DNA of 64,000 bases from Lacticaseibacillus rhamnosus (GTDB lineage: Bacteria > Bacillota > Bacilli > Lactobacillales > Lactobacillaceae): positions 2,728,001 to 2,792,000 of the forward strand of contig NZ_LR134331.1 of assembly GCF_900636965.1 (NCBI RefSeq), read 5' to 3'. The notes below the pieces were generated by a model, which did no database searches, was not told the origin of the DNA, and saw only the letters and a list, made by a program, of their open reading frames with translations. The translations under genes and the position numbers were made by a program. Positions within the stretch are counted from its first letter, which is position 1. Each line of letters begins with the position of its first letter. This document shows, piece by piece, positions 8,952 to 16,819 of the stretch.

Positions 8952-9767
8952 CTACTTTAAGATTCCCAGAACCGAAAGTAAGACACCTGCAACAAAGAGC
9001 AGAATAACAATCTTGTAGATAGTCCATTTTTTCTTTGTAATCAACCAATAAACAAAGTATGTCAACGCAATCGGCAACATAAATGGCATAATCTTGTCGA
9101 GAATTGTCTGGACTGCAACTACTTGTGTCTTTCCCTTAATAACCTGTGTATATTGCCAAGCCAAGTTAACCTTTACAAAAGAAACTGACAAGCCTGCAAT
9201 AACCGTTAACCCTAACATGCTTGCAACATCGGCAATGGCAGCCATCCGATCTGATAAGGTATCAATAATGCTGGTACCTACTTTCCATCCCAGATAGCCC
9301 ATCAACATCCGGACTCCGAAAGTGATACCAAACAAACACAGAATGAACGGAATCGGTGCCCATGTCATGCCTTGAAGCGCCAGCGATGCAAAGATTGAAC
9401 TAAACAAAGGTGCTAATCCAAACTGAGAAAGTGCATCTCCAATACCAGCCAAGGGTCCCATTAAAGCGAACTTAATCGCTCGTACATCATTTTCATCTTG
9501 GCCACTATCATACATAGCCAACATAATACTGGTCACAAATGGATAAGGTTGTGGATTTGTGTTATAAAATTCCAAATTTGAGGTTGTAACTCGTTTAAAC
9601 TCAGCGTCATCATCTTTATAAATTTTCCGAAGTTGTGGCATAATGCTATTTGCCATTCCGGTTCCCTGCATCGTGCCGTAATTTTGAGCGTTTTGTAACA
9701 CATAGGACCGGAGAATGGAATTTAAGTAATCTTTTTTGGTTAAAACCGGTTTTCGACTAGATGCCAT
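8952..9767 (-). CDS. PTS mannose-family EIID component
   Basis: About 271 residues. It carries the EIID signatures: LRSYVLQNAQNYGTMQGTG, PYPFVTSIMLAMYD and GPLAGIGDALSQFGL. C-terminal hydrophobic helices follow. The ATG at 9767 lies 11 bases inside the end of the IIC gene and gives the usual EIID start (SSRKPVLTKKDY); a longer upstream frame is a shadow of the IIC tail. With IIC it forms the membrane channel of the transporter. An 85-base gap separates it from the IIA gene. Confidence 0.9.
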   Translation of the reverse strand: MASSRKPVLTKKDYLNSILRSYVLQNAQNYGTMQGTGMANSIMPQLRKIYKDDDAEFKRVTTSNLEFYNTNPQPYPFVTSIMLAMYDSGQDENDVRAIKFALMGPLAGIGDALSQFGLAPLFSSIFASLALQGMTWAPIPFILCLFGITFGVRMLMGYLGWKVGTSIIDTLSDRMAAIADVASMLGLTVIAGLSVSFVKVNLAWQYTQVIKGKTQVVAVQTILDKIMPFMLPIALTYFVYWLITKKKWTIYKIVILLFVAGVLLSVLGILK

Positions 9768-10569
9768 CTTCAATACCCCCATCGTCACTGTTGTTACTGT
9801 CATTATTTGTGTTTGATCCTTGGTCTTGGTTTTTGTTAGCGCGATGTCCATTATAGTAATTATTAAAGGCGAGAACCGCACCCGCAAATGCCAATCCGAT
9901 TACCGGCATCTTCAGGTAAGCAACACAAACGTAACCAAGGATTAAAGCCGGAATATATTCCTTCTTGACCATCGTGCTCATAATAAGTGCAAATCCAACG
10001 GCAGGAAGCAGACCACCTGCAACAGTCAAGCCACTAATCAGCCACTGAGGAATTGCTTGAACAAAAACCTTCAATGCACTTGTGCTTAACGTAGCAGCAA
10101 AGCCAAAACAGAAAGCGAACAGAATAAACCCTAACAAGGTCGTGTTGGCAAGAAAGTGAAACTTGCGATACTTGCCTTCTTCAATAGCCTTTCGTGACCA
10201 AGCAAGGTTGTTGGCATTGACAGAAAAGATGAATGTGATGACGAATGGGATTAAAATTGCAAACGGATACGAAAGTGATAAAGCAGCGGCTGGTTTTAAG
10301 CCTTGAATCGAGATCGCCATGATAGTTCCAACAACACCAGGGCCCAAAGGATTAGGCGGTGTTGAGCCACCAGGTCCTACACCAAATCCCATAAAGGCTA
10401 ATTCAGCGGTTGCACCAAAAACAACGGCCGTCTGTAAGTCACCCAAAATTAAACCAATCCCGAATGATATGAACAATGCACGATTGGTATAAATCCCCCA
10501 TTGTTGGCCAGCAAAGCAGAACGCTGCCCAAAGGCCTACCAAAAGCGCTTGCAAAATAGAATAGGTCAT
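9757..10569 (-). CDS. PTS mannose-family EIIC component
   Basis: A polytopic membrane protein of 270 residues with the EIIC pattern: LQALLVGLWAAFCFAGQQWG, then GLILGDLQTAVVFGATAELAFMG and GPGGSTPPNPLGPGVVGTI. The C-terminus is an unusual Asn/Asp-rich tail (GSNTNNDSNNSDDGG). Start ATG at 10569 is preceded by GAGGGGGAAAG. It overlaps the IID gene by 11 bases. It forms the sugar-translocating channel for unsaturated GAG disaccharides, by analogy with homologous streptococcal operons. Confidence 0.9.
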   Translation of the reverse strand: MTYSILQALLVGLWAAFCFAGQQWGIYTNRALFISFGIGLILGDLQTAVVFGATAELAFMGFGVGPGGSTPPNPLGPGVVGTIMAISIQGLKPAAALSLSYPFAILIPFVITFIFSVNANNLAWSRKAIEEGKYRKFHFLANTTLLGFILFAFCFGFAATLSTSALKVFVQAIPQWLISGLTVAGGLLPAVGFALIMSTMVKKEYIPALILGYVCVAYLKMPVIGLAFAGAVLAFNNYYNGHRANKNQDQGSNTNNDSNNSDDGGIEDGI

Positions 10570-10597
10570 GCTCTTTCCCCCTCAGTTCTCATTGACT

Positions 10598-11098
10598 TCA
10601 ATGCTTAGTTACATAATCGTTTAAATCAAAATCGGACCCAACATCGTTACCTAATGGCGTTGTACGCGTGTTTAGATTGACATGATATTTTATGTGTAGT
10701 GTCTTCAAAGCCTCAAGATCACTAGCATCTACAGAAATAAAATTCGTAAGGCGCGTTTTGCCTTCCTTCATATGAATATTGCCGACATTTAGTTCCGTGA
10801 TTGGCACACCTTTTTCTGCAAGTGTTAAAACATCCTGAGCGGTCTTAACAATAATGAAAATCGTTTGCCTCGGTGAAGCTTTGAAAATTTTATTGGCCGT
10901 TTCTTCGAGCGAAAAGAAACGGATACCGACCGATTCCGGCATTAACGACGACATTAACTGTTGCTGAATGTGGCTAGTAGCTACCTCGTCATTAGCAACT
11001 ATGACTAAATTAACGCCAAGATTAGAAATCCAGAGACGTCCTTGACCGTGAATGAGTCGCTCGTCAAGCCTTACTGCCTTAATATTTGGTTCTGTCAT
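10598..11098 (-). CDS. PTS mannose-family EIIB component
   Basis: A 166-residue cytoplasmic subunit that hands phosphate from IIA to the incoming sugar. The active-site histidine is His17 in AVRLDERLIHGQG. The middle keeps the family pattern (ANDEVATS, ELNVGNIHMKEGKT). Start ATG is preceded by AGGGGGAACTAAAG. It lies 12 bases after the UGL stop and 28 bases before IIC, so it is co-transcribed with both. Confidence 0.9.
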   Translation of the reverse strand: MTEPNIKAVRLDERLIHGQGRLWISNLGVNLVIVANDEVATSHIQQQLMSSLMPESVGIRFFSLEETANKIFKASPRQTIFIIVKTAQDVLTLAEKGVPITELNVGNIHMKEGKTRLTNFISVDASDLEALKTLHIKYHVNLNTRTTPLGNDVGSDFDLNDYVTKH

Positions 11099-11110
11099 CT
11101 TTAGTTCCCC

Positions 11111-12289
11111 CTACCAATATAATTGCCAGTCTTTATAAAATCTGATCAACGCTTCCATATAAAAGTAATCGCCCCAGAGGTTGCCTTCATCCACACCGTG
11201 CCCGGAATGCCAAGAGTAAACACCATGAAGCAGCAAAGGCTCTCCCGTTTGTCCGTCTAATGGTGCAGCATAGTTTTGAATCAAAGATTTGAGCTGAGCA
11301 TGCATTGCCATTCGATAAACGTTTTTGTCCGGGTCGGACTCAGGTATGTATTTCAACATTTCATGCATACCACACACAGCAATTGCCGCGGAAGATGAAT
11401 CCCTACTTTGATCACTTCCCTCCTGAAAGATAAGGTCCCAGTATGGTACGTGATCCGCCGGCAAACGATTAAGAAAAAAGTTTGTAACGGCCTTAAAAAC
11501 GTCAAAAGTAGTCTTGTCATGCGTGTCATAATAATGCAGCGCCGTTCCATAAATTGCCCAGGCCTGGCCTCGTGCCCAATCCGAATCATCTGAATAGCCT
11601 TGCCGAGTCGCACCGCGCAACGGATTACCGTCGTCATCGAAGAAATAAGTATGAAAAGTAGATCCATCTGATCGAAACACTGTCTTTAAAGCCGTTTGAT
11701 AGTGTCGATCCCCAATCTGTTGATACTTAACATCACGAGTAACGCGTGTTGCCCAGTACAAAAGCGGAATATTGAGTAGAGCATCAATAATCAGCCGGTT
11801 TTCATCCTTAGCACCCTTTTTCCCCCATGCTTGAATAAAGCCGCCTTTTTCATTGAAGCGAGTCAATAATTGGTCTGCTGCTTTAATGCCAGATCTTTTT
11901 GCGACCGAACTGCCTGTTAATTGATAAGCGCTGACGACTGAAGGCGAGTACAAAAACCCTAGATCATGATGATCAACAGCTATCTTCTGATTAATTCGGT
12001 TAGAAAAGCTAGTGACATTCTTTTCTGCCAGCTCTCGATAATGATTACTGCCAGTGTATTCATATGCCAGCCATAACATGCCCGTCCAAAAACCGCTTGT
12101 CCATTCAATGTTTTTCATTGGCGCATAACGATTATGAATAGTAGATGGTTCAGGAAAATTTTCACCCATTACTTTTATGTTTAAATCTAGATGTTTAATT
12201 GCATTATCTAAAGCTGTTGTTAACATGCGCTTATCCACCAATCCAGCGTTGAAAAAGCGCTGCGCATCTGTTAAGGGTTCTATTCTCAA
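11111..12289 (-). CDS. ugl: Unsaturated glucuronyl hydrolase (GH88)
   Basis: A 392-residue cytoplasmic (alpha/alpha)6-barrel enzyme. It hydrates the double bond of unsaturated uronyl disaccharides made by GAG lyases and releases the amino sugar and a 4-deoxy uronate that feeds KduI. Two conserved aspartates are visible: Asp109 in VDHHDLGF and Asp169 in ENRLIIDALLN. The spacing of 60 matches known UGLs. NIEWTSGFWTGMLWLAYEYTG and GYSDDSDWARGQAWAIYG are further family blocks. The start is TTG (not ATG), overlapping the upstream stop as TTGA, with GAGGAG 8 bases upstream. No signal peptide, consistent with action after PTS import. Confidence 0.92.
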   Translation of the reverse strand: MRIEPLTDAQRFFNAGLVDKRMLTTALDNAIKHLDLNIKVMGENFPEPSTIHNRYAPMKNIEWTSGFWTGMLWLAYEYTGSNHYRELAEKNVTSFSNRINQKIAVDHHDLGFLYSPSVVSAYQLTGSSVAKRSGIKAADQLLTRFNEKGGFIQAWGKKGAKDENRLIIDALLNIPLLYWATRVTRDVKYQQIGDRHYQTALKTVFRSDGSTFHTYFFDDDGNPLRGATRQGYSDDSDWARGQAWAIYGTALHYYDTHDKTTFDVFKAVTNFFLNRLPADHVPYWDLIFQEGSDQSRDSSSAAIAVCGMHEMLKYIPESDPDKNVYRMAMHAQLKSLIQNYAAPLDGQTGEPLLLHGVYSWHSGHGVDEGNLWGDYFYMEALIRFYKDWQLYW

Positions 12290-13116
12290 TGCTTCATCTC
12301 CTCAAAGGTTTCGCTCCCATATACTTCAAGTTCGGTTAGTGCAGGAAAAGGCGAATCATCCTCTGCTTTGACTAACTCAGAAAGTCGAATTGATCTGATA
12401 TTTGATTTATTGATTGTAAAGGTTTGCTGATTATCCGTCTTACTGAAATGGATCACCATTTGACTACCATCCGAAAACGTCATAGTTCCTTGTTTCCAGT
12501 AACTATCATGTGGAAAATCAGCTCTGAGCGTTATAACTGCGTGATCTAGATTGACATTGCGCCCAAAGTCAATTTCAAAACTGGCCTTTGGGTCTTGGTT
12601 AATTCCCCACGATTGATAGGGAAATTTTCCGTGATGATGATTCAACCGATACCCATCAATGGCATTTCGAGCTGCAAACGTTGGATCATGTCGCGTTTCA
12701 ATGTTGGCACTGGCATGAGGAAATGCGCCCATATCAGCTGCCTGATCATGACAGTTTAACGCTAGGTTGCGTTCACCCTTTAAATCAACAACATCAGGTC
12801 GCCAAATTCTTATAACATGTTCACGACCGGCAAAAGCCATTTCTGGAAAGATGCTTTCATGAGCCGGTTCTGTCACACGTAAATAATTTGTCGGAATGTG
12901 ATAACGCCAAGGAGTTTGTGTAAAATAAACCAGAGAAGGACTCAAAGCCGCATCAACCTGAATCCATCTGAAACAAGGTAACGTTTGCGGCTCAAAAGCA
13001 ATCTCAAGATAATCTCCTTTCACATATAAGTGATCCAGAATCAGCTCAGCGTCTGATTCGTCAGACCGCAAGTCACTGTCGATTCGCGATTTAGCTGAGA
13101 TCAATGAAATTAGCAA
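12286..13116 (-). CDS. Uncharacterised intracellular sugar-binding-like protein, first gene of the GAG operon
   Basis: A 276-residue protein with no signal peptide or membrane helix. The N-terminal third is beta-rich with many Trp/Tyr (FRWIQVDAALS, YFTQTPWRYHIPTNYLRV). The C-terminal half of about residues 135-270 resembles a discoidin/F5-8 type C beta-sandwich: NAIDGYRLNHHHGKFPYQSW, KASFEIDFGRNVNLDHAVI and FSDGSQMVIHF. Such folds usually bind sugars. It starts with TTG and is translationally coupled to ugl by a TTGA overlap, so it probably works with UGL on imported disaccharides. A strong promoter lies directly upstream. Enzyme activity is not recognisable. Confidence 0.65.
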   Translation of the reverse strand: MLISLISAKSRIDSDLRSDESDAELILDHLYVKGDYLEIAFEPQTLPCFRWIQVDAALSPSLVYFTQTPWRYHIPTNYLRVTEPAHESIFPEMAFAGREHVIRIWRPDVVDLKGERNLALNCHDQAADMGAFPHASANIETRHDPTFAARNAIDGYRLNHHHGKFPYQSWGINQDPKASFEIDFGRNVNLDHAVITLRADFPHDSYWKQGTMTFSDGSQMVIHFSKTDNQQTFTINKSNIRSIRLSELVKAEDDSPFPALTELEVYGSETFEEMKH

Positions 13117-13179
13117 TATCCCTGTTTTCTCCTTTCCTGTTTCTTTATAATAAACTTTGTTTCTTTACCTTACGCTTGT

Positions 13180-13208
13180 ATATTAGCGTGCACACTTTCC
13201 GCTGTCAA
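13180..13208 (-). promoter_or_regulatory. Promoter of the GAG PTS/ugl operon
   Basis: Reading the reverse strand, a perfect -35 box TTGACA (13203-13208) is followed after exactly 17 bases by TAATAT (13180-13185), 63 bases upstream of the first gene. A small dyad, ACGCT-N8-AGCGT at 13172-13189, overlaps the -10 box and could be an operator. Confidence 0.8.
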
Positions 13209-13214
13209 CGAAAA

Positions 13215-13228
13215 AGTAAACGTATTCA
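13215..13228 (-). promoter_or_regulatory. cre-like CcpA site
   Basis: Reverse-strand TGAATACGTTTACT matches the cre consensus TGWAANCGNTNWCA at 12 of 14 positions. It lies just upstream of the operon's -35 box, where CcpA binding would affect transcription. Confidence 0.5.
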
Positions 13229-13284
13229 CAATATTTTTTCCTTGGGTATTAAAAATATGTTATTGCTTTCTAGGACAGGCAGCG

Positions 13285-13309
13285 TTTAGAATGATTATAA
13301 ATTTCTAAA
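13285..13309. promoter_or_regulatory. Inverted repeat, candidate IclR operator
   Basis: TTTAGAA (13285-13291) and TTCTAAA (13303-13309) form a dyad 30 bases upstream of the IclR-type gene, in the divergent promoter region. A related short dyad, TTTCT-ATATA-AGAAA, occurs at 14308-14322 just before kduI. The shared half-site suggests that one regulator binds both, but this is inference. Confidence 0.4.
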
Positions 13310-13339
13310 TAATAAATCACTGTAATCGGAGGTTTTACT

Positions 13340-14107
13340 TTGAATACTGGTAAAGAAGCGTCTAAACCATATGGAACCGTCTTAATCAAGGCCAAGGAAA
13401 TCTTGGACTTTCTGTTGGCAGCAAATGATCCACCAACTTTATCTGATATCAGTCGTGGTTTACATTCGCCAAAACCGACAACCTTAAAAATCCTGAGCAC
13501 ACTTGAAACGCTTGGCTTTGTCTGGCGTGATACCGACTCTAAGCGTTATTTTTTAGGAACACACTTTATACCTTACGCGCAGAAAGCTCTAGCAACTTTT
13601 AACATTGTCAATGTTGCACGTCCTTTTTTGGAGGACCTTCGTGACAAAACCGAGGAGACCATTAATCTAGGTATTGAGCGAAACAATAAGATCATCCTGG
13701 TTGAAAAGCTAGAAAGCCCTCGTAGCATTAAACTACAATCAACGATCGGTGGAAGCATGAACCTTTATTCCTCAGCAATGGGTAAAGCAATCCTTGCCAC
13801 CTTTTCGTCCAAATCTTTAGACAGTTATTTCAAGTCTACTAAGATGGTCCCAATGACACCCCACACGATCACAACACCATCTAAGCTTCAAAAGGACCTT
13901 AACTCGATTAAAGAATTAGGCGTTTCTGTTGATAATGAAGAAAACGAAGAGGAGGTCTTCTGCCTCGGGGCGTCAATTGTTCGTGATGGGCAACTATACG
14001 GTGCGTTTAGTATTAGCGCTCCTAAATATCGTATGCCTCAGGAAAGACGTTCCGCCTTTGTCAGAATGTTATTAGATACAAAACATGCAATCGAAAGTGC
14101 TATTTAA
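13340..14107 (+). CDS. IclR-family transcriptional regulator of the GAG island
   Basis: A 255-residue regulator. A winged helix-turn-helix occupies about residues 12-75 (AKEILDFLLAANDPPTLSDI, then KPTTLKILSTLETLGFVWR). The IclR effector domain follows (FLEDLRDKTEETINLGI, SAMGKAILATF, FCLGASIVRDGQLYGAFSIS). IclR proteins of this type often sense uronate pathway intermediates such as KDG. It sits at the divergence point of the two halves of the GAG island, which makes it the natural local regulator; streptococcal loci use a LacI-type RegR instead. It starts with TTG, with GGAGG 8 bases upstream. Confidence 0.88.
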   Translation: MNTGKEASKPYGTVLIKAKEILDFLLAANDPPTLSDISRGLHSPKPTTLKILSTLETLGFVWRDTDSKRYFLGTHFIPYAQKALATFNIVNVARPFLEDLRDKTEETINLGIERNNKIILVEKLESPRSIKLQSTIGGSMNLYSSAMGKAILATFSSKSLDSYFKSTKMVPMTPHTITTPSKLQKDLNSIKELGVSVDNEENEEEVFCLGASIVRDGQLYGAFSISAPKYRMPQERRSAFVRMLLDTKHAIESAI

Positions 14108-14212
14108 CCATTAACGCTGTTATTTGACTGCACATTCGGTTTCCTTCACCACACTATCTCAGGTAATAGTTATCGACAAGGCTGCCAAATTCAACAGCCC
14201 TTTTATTAAGCC

Positions 14213-14262
14213 AAGAAGGCAAGCATCAAATTGAATTTTTTCAATTTGATGCTTGCCTTCTT
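14213..14262. terminator. 23-bp perfect inverted repeat after the IclR gene
   Basis: Arms 14213-14235 and 14240-14262 are perfect complements of 23 bp with a TTTT loop. Unusually for a terminator, the stem is AT-rich at the loop and there is no T tract after it. A weaker hairpin, GGCTG/CAGCC (14180-14199) followed by CTTTTATT, precedes it and may be the true iclR terminator. The long stem directly abuts a cre-like site, so it may also insulate or regulate the kduI operon. Confidence 0.5.
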
Positions 14263-14264
14263 CT

Positions 14265-14278
14265 TGAAAACGTTTTAT
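14265..14278 (+). promoter_or_regulatory. cre-like CcpA site before kduI
   Basis: TGAAAACGTTTTAT matches the cre consensus at 12 of 14 positions, about 60 bases upstream of kduI. The kduI promoter boxes themselves were not clear. Confidence 0.45.
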
Positions 14279-14338
14279 ATTGTTGTCGTAGCATAAAGGA
14301 AATCAAGTTTCTATATAAGAAATATTGGAGGGATCATT

Positions 14339-15184
14339 TTGAGTTTTAGCATGGTCACACGTTACGCACATAGTCCAGAAGATATTCAGCATTATGACAC
14401 ATCCAAGTTGCGCCACGAATTCCTGATGGAAAAGATCTTCAATCCCGGAGATATCCTACTCACTTATACGTACAATGATCGAATGATTTTCGGAGGTGTC
14501 ATGCCAACAGACGAACCACTTGAAATTAAATTATCAACAGAATTAGGTGTGGATTTCTTCCTTCAACGGCGCGAGTTAGGGATCATCAATATTGGCGGTG
14601 CTGGCGCAATTACAATTGACGGACGGAAGGATGCCATGTCCAACCAAGATGGTTACTACATTGGCATGGGAACCCAAAAAGTTGTCTTTACTTCGGAAGA
14701 CCGCGACCATCCTGCGAAGTTTTACGTAGTTTCAACGCCAGCACATAAAACCTATCCGAATAAAAAACTGCCATTTGCTACCGCACTTGCGAAACCAATG
14801 GGCGATCAGCAACATCTCAATAAAAGAACTATTTACAAATATATTGACGCTTCGCAAATGGATACTTGTCAATTACAAATGGGATATACCGTATTAGAAC
14901 CCGGCTCTTCTTGGAATACGATGCCGGCCCATACGCACGCAAGACGCATGGAAACATATATGTATTTCAATTTTGCCGATCCAGAAACGCGAGTCTTTCA
15001 CTTTTTGGGCAAGCCGGATGAAACACGGCATATTACGCTATTCAACGAACAAGCTGTTGTTAACCCAAGTTGGTCCATTCACTGTGGGGTTGGAACCACA
15101 AACTATGCCTTCATTTGGGCAATGTGTGGGGAGAATCAAACATACGATGACATGGATCAAGTAGCAATGAATGAATTACGCTAA
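14339..15184 (+). CDS. kduI: 5-dehydro-4-deoxy-D-glucuronate isomerase KduI
   Basis: A 281-residue cupin-fold isomerase converting 4-deoxy-L-threo-5-hexosulose uronate (DKI, formed from the UGL product) to 3-deoxy-D-glycero-2,5-hexodiulosonate. The zinc-site block PAHTHARRMETYMYF supplies two His and a Glu, and a later His lies in WSIHCGVGTTNYAFIW. N-terminal RYAHSPEDIQHYDTSKLRHE is typical of the family. Length is normal. It starts with TTG, with GGAGGG 6 bases upstream. It is the first gene of a forward operon with kduD, kdgA and kdgK. Confidence 0.95.
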   Translation: MSFSMVTRYAHSPEDIQHYDTSKLRHEFLMEKIFNPGDILLTYTYNDRMIFGGVMPTDEPLEIKLSTELGVDFFLQRRELGIINIGGAGAITIDGRKDAMSNQDGYYIGMGTQKVVFTSEDRDHPAKFYVVSTPAHKTYPNKKLPFATALAKPMGDQQHLNKRTIYKYIDASQMDTCQLQMGYTVLEPGSSWNTMPAHTHARRMETYMYFNFADPETRVFHFLGKPDETRHITLFNEQAVVNPSWSIHCGVGTTNYAFIWAMCGENQTYDDMDQVAMNELR

Positions 15185-15217
15185 TCAAGTGTTATCAATT
15201 TTGAAGGAGTGCTTAAA

Positions 15218-16042
15218 ATGAGTGAAATTCACCAAACTGAAGAGGAAATTCGTCAACATGAAGAAGAACTGGACCATTTTAAGATGACCCAATTTAATCT
15301 TAATGGTAAAGTCGCAATTATTACGGGTGGAAATACAGGATTAGGTCAAGGTTATGCTGTTGCAATGGCAGAAGCCGGAGCGGATATTTTCATTCCAACT
15401 TTTGGCCGAGCAGAATGGGATAACACACGGCGGTTAATCGAAAAACGTGGTCAAAAGGTTGCGTTCATGGAGGTTAATCTAACTGAGCCAGGAAGTGCTG
15501 AAAAAGTCGTTAAGGAAGCACTAAAGCAGATGGGCCATATCGATATTTTGGTCAACAATGCGGGTATGATCCGGCGTAATCCATTATTAGAATCAAAAGA
15601 CAAAGACTGGGATCAGGTTATCGCGATTAATCTCAGCGCTGTGTACCATTTGTCTCTAGAAGTTTCAAAAGTATTCGCCCAACAAAAGTCAGGAAAAATC
15701 ATCAATATTGGCTCCATGCTCTCGTTCCAAGGCGGTAAGTATATTCCCTCTTATACTGCAAGTAAGCATGGTGTTGCCGGCTTAACAAAGGCGTTTGCTT
15801 CCGAAATGGGTCCTTATAATGTGCAGATTAACGCTATTGCACCCGGCTATATTAAGACGGAAAACACAGCACCTGTGCGCGCCGATAAGAACCGCAATGA
15901 TGATATTCTTAGTCGTATTCCTGCGGGACATTGGGGTGAACCCTATGAGTTAATGGGGATTGCAGTCTTTCTGGCAAGCGATGCCGCAAATTACATTAAT
16001 GGTGCCATCATCCCTGTTGACGGTGGTTTCCTTGTTAGCTGA
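15218..16042 (+). CDS. kduD: KduD, 2-dehydro-3-deoxy-D-gluconate 5-dehydrogenase (SDR)
   Basis: A 274-residue short-chain dehydrogenase/reductase that reduces the KduI product to 2-keto-3-deoxygluconate (KDG). The Rossmann motif is GGNTGLGQGYA, followed by DILVNNAGMIRRNPLLE, the catalytic YTASK and the PGYIKTENTAPV loop. A charged N-terminal extension (EEEIRQHEEELDHF) precedes the fold. ATG at 15218 is chosen because GAAGGAG is 8 bases upstream; a GTG nine bases earlier overlaps the ribosome binding site. The gene is 33 bases from kduI. Confidence 0.92.
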   Translation: MSEIHQTEEEIRQHEEELDHFKMTQFNLNGKVAIITGGNTGLGQGYAVAMAEAGADIFIPTFGRAEWDNTRRLIEKRGQKVAFMEVNLTEPGSAEKVVKEALKQMGHIDILVNNAGMIRRNPLLESKDKDWDQVIAINLSAVYHLSLEVSKVFAQQKSGKIINIGSMLSFQGGKYIPSYTASKHGVAGLTKAFASEMGPYNVQINAIAPGYIKTENTAPVRADKNRNDDILSRIPAGHWGEPYELMGIAVFLASDAANYINGAIIPVDGGFLVS

Positions 16043-16091
16043 TCATCACTTTACTGTTTGACTCTCTATTACAAAGCTGACAATTTACGCG

Positions 16092-16125
16092 AGCTCCGAG
16101 GCGGCATATTGTCCATCTCGGAGCT
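16092..16125. terminator. Hairpin between kduD and kdgA
   Basis: A 9-bp stem AGCTCCGAG/CTCGGAGCT encloses a 16-base loop and is followed by TTCGTTGTT rather than a clean T tract. It could be a leaky terminator or an RNA-processing point that lowers kdgA-kdgK expression relative to kduID. Confidence 0.4.
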
Positions 16126-16161
16126 TTCGTTGTTATCCTATAGAAAAAAGAAGGAGGCCCC

Positions 16162-16815
16162 TTGCAAAAATACACCTTTCTAAGCCGGTTAATAAACACC
16201 GGCTGCGTTGCCGTTATCCGGGGTGAAAACCTGCAAGCTGCAATCAGAACTTGTGATGCTGTTATCGCCGGAGGTATTACCGGAATTGAGTTTACATTCA
16301 CAATCCCTCATGCAGATAAGGCACTCAAAGAACTTACCGAAAAGTACGACTCTCAGAAAAGCATCGTCATCGGTGCAGGTACTGTTCTTGATGCGGTCAC
16401 TGCACGTTTAGCCATCCTTGCTGGTGCAAAGTTCATTGTAAGTCCAAGTTTCAACCCGGATGTCGCAAAAATATGTAATCTTTATGCTATCCCCTATACA
16501 CCAGGTGTCTTCACGCCAACTGAAATTCAGCAGGCACTCGAAGCCGGCGTAGACCTAGTTAAAATCTTCCCAGGCAGTGTAGCTGGACTGCCTATGATTC
16601 AAGCTTTGAAGGGCCCATTTCCAACACTTGCTATCATGCCAACTGGCGGCGTCTCTCTCGATAATATGGAAGCTTGGTTTAGTGCTGGTGCTACGCTTGT
16701 GGGTGCTGGTTCAAATCTCGTAGAAGCCGCTGCCCATGGTAACTTTGATCAAGTCACAGCAACTGCTCTTAAATATCGCAAAAAAGTTGATCAAATCAAA
16801 CAATCTAGGAGATGA
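16162..16815 (+). CDS. kdgA: KDPG/KHG aldolase family, 2-keto-3-deoxy-6-phosphogluconate aldolase
   Basis: A 217-residue class I aldolase that cleaves KDPG to pyruvate and glyceraldehyde-3-phosphate. The Schiff-base lysine is Lys134 in LVKIFPGSVAG and the catalytic Glu is Glu43 in GIEFTFTIP. VIGAGTVLDA and MPTGGVSLDN are further family motifs. The start is TTG with AGAAGGAGG upstream. The stop overlaps the ribosome binding region of kdgK, so the two last steps of KDG breakdown are made together. Confidence 0.93.
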   Translation: MQKYTFLSRLINTGCVAVIRGENLQAAIRTCDAVIAGGITGIEFTFTIPHADKALKELTEKYDSQKSIVIGAGTVLDAVTARLAILAGAKFIVSPSFNPDVAKICNLYAIPYTPGVFTPTEIQQALEAGVDLVKIFPGSVAGLPMIQALKGPFPTLAIMPTGGVSLDNMEAWFSAGATLVGAGSNLVEAAAHGNFDQVTATALKYRKKVDQIKQSRR

Positions 16816-16819
16816 AAAA

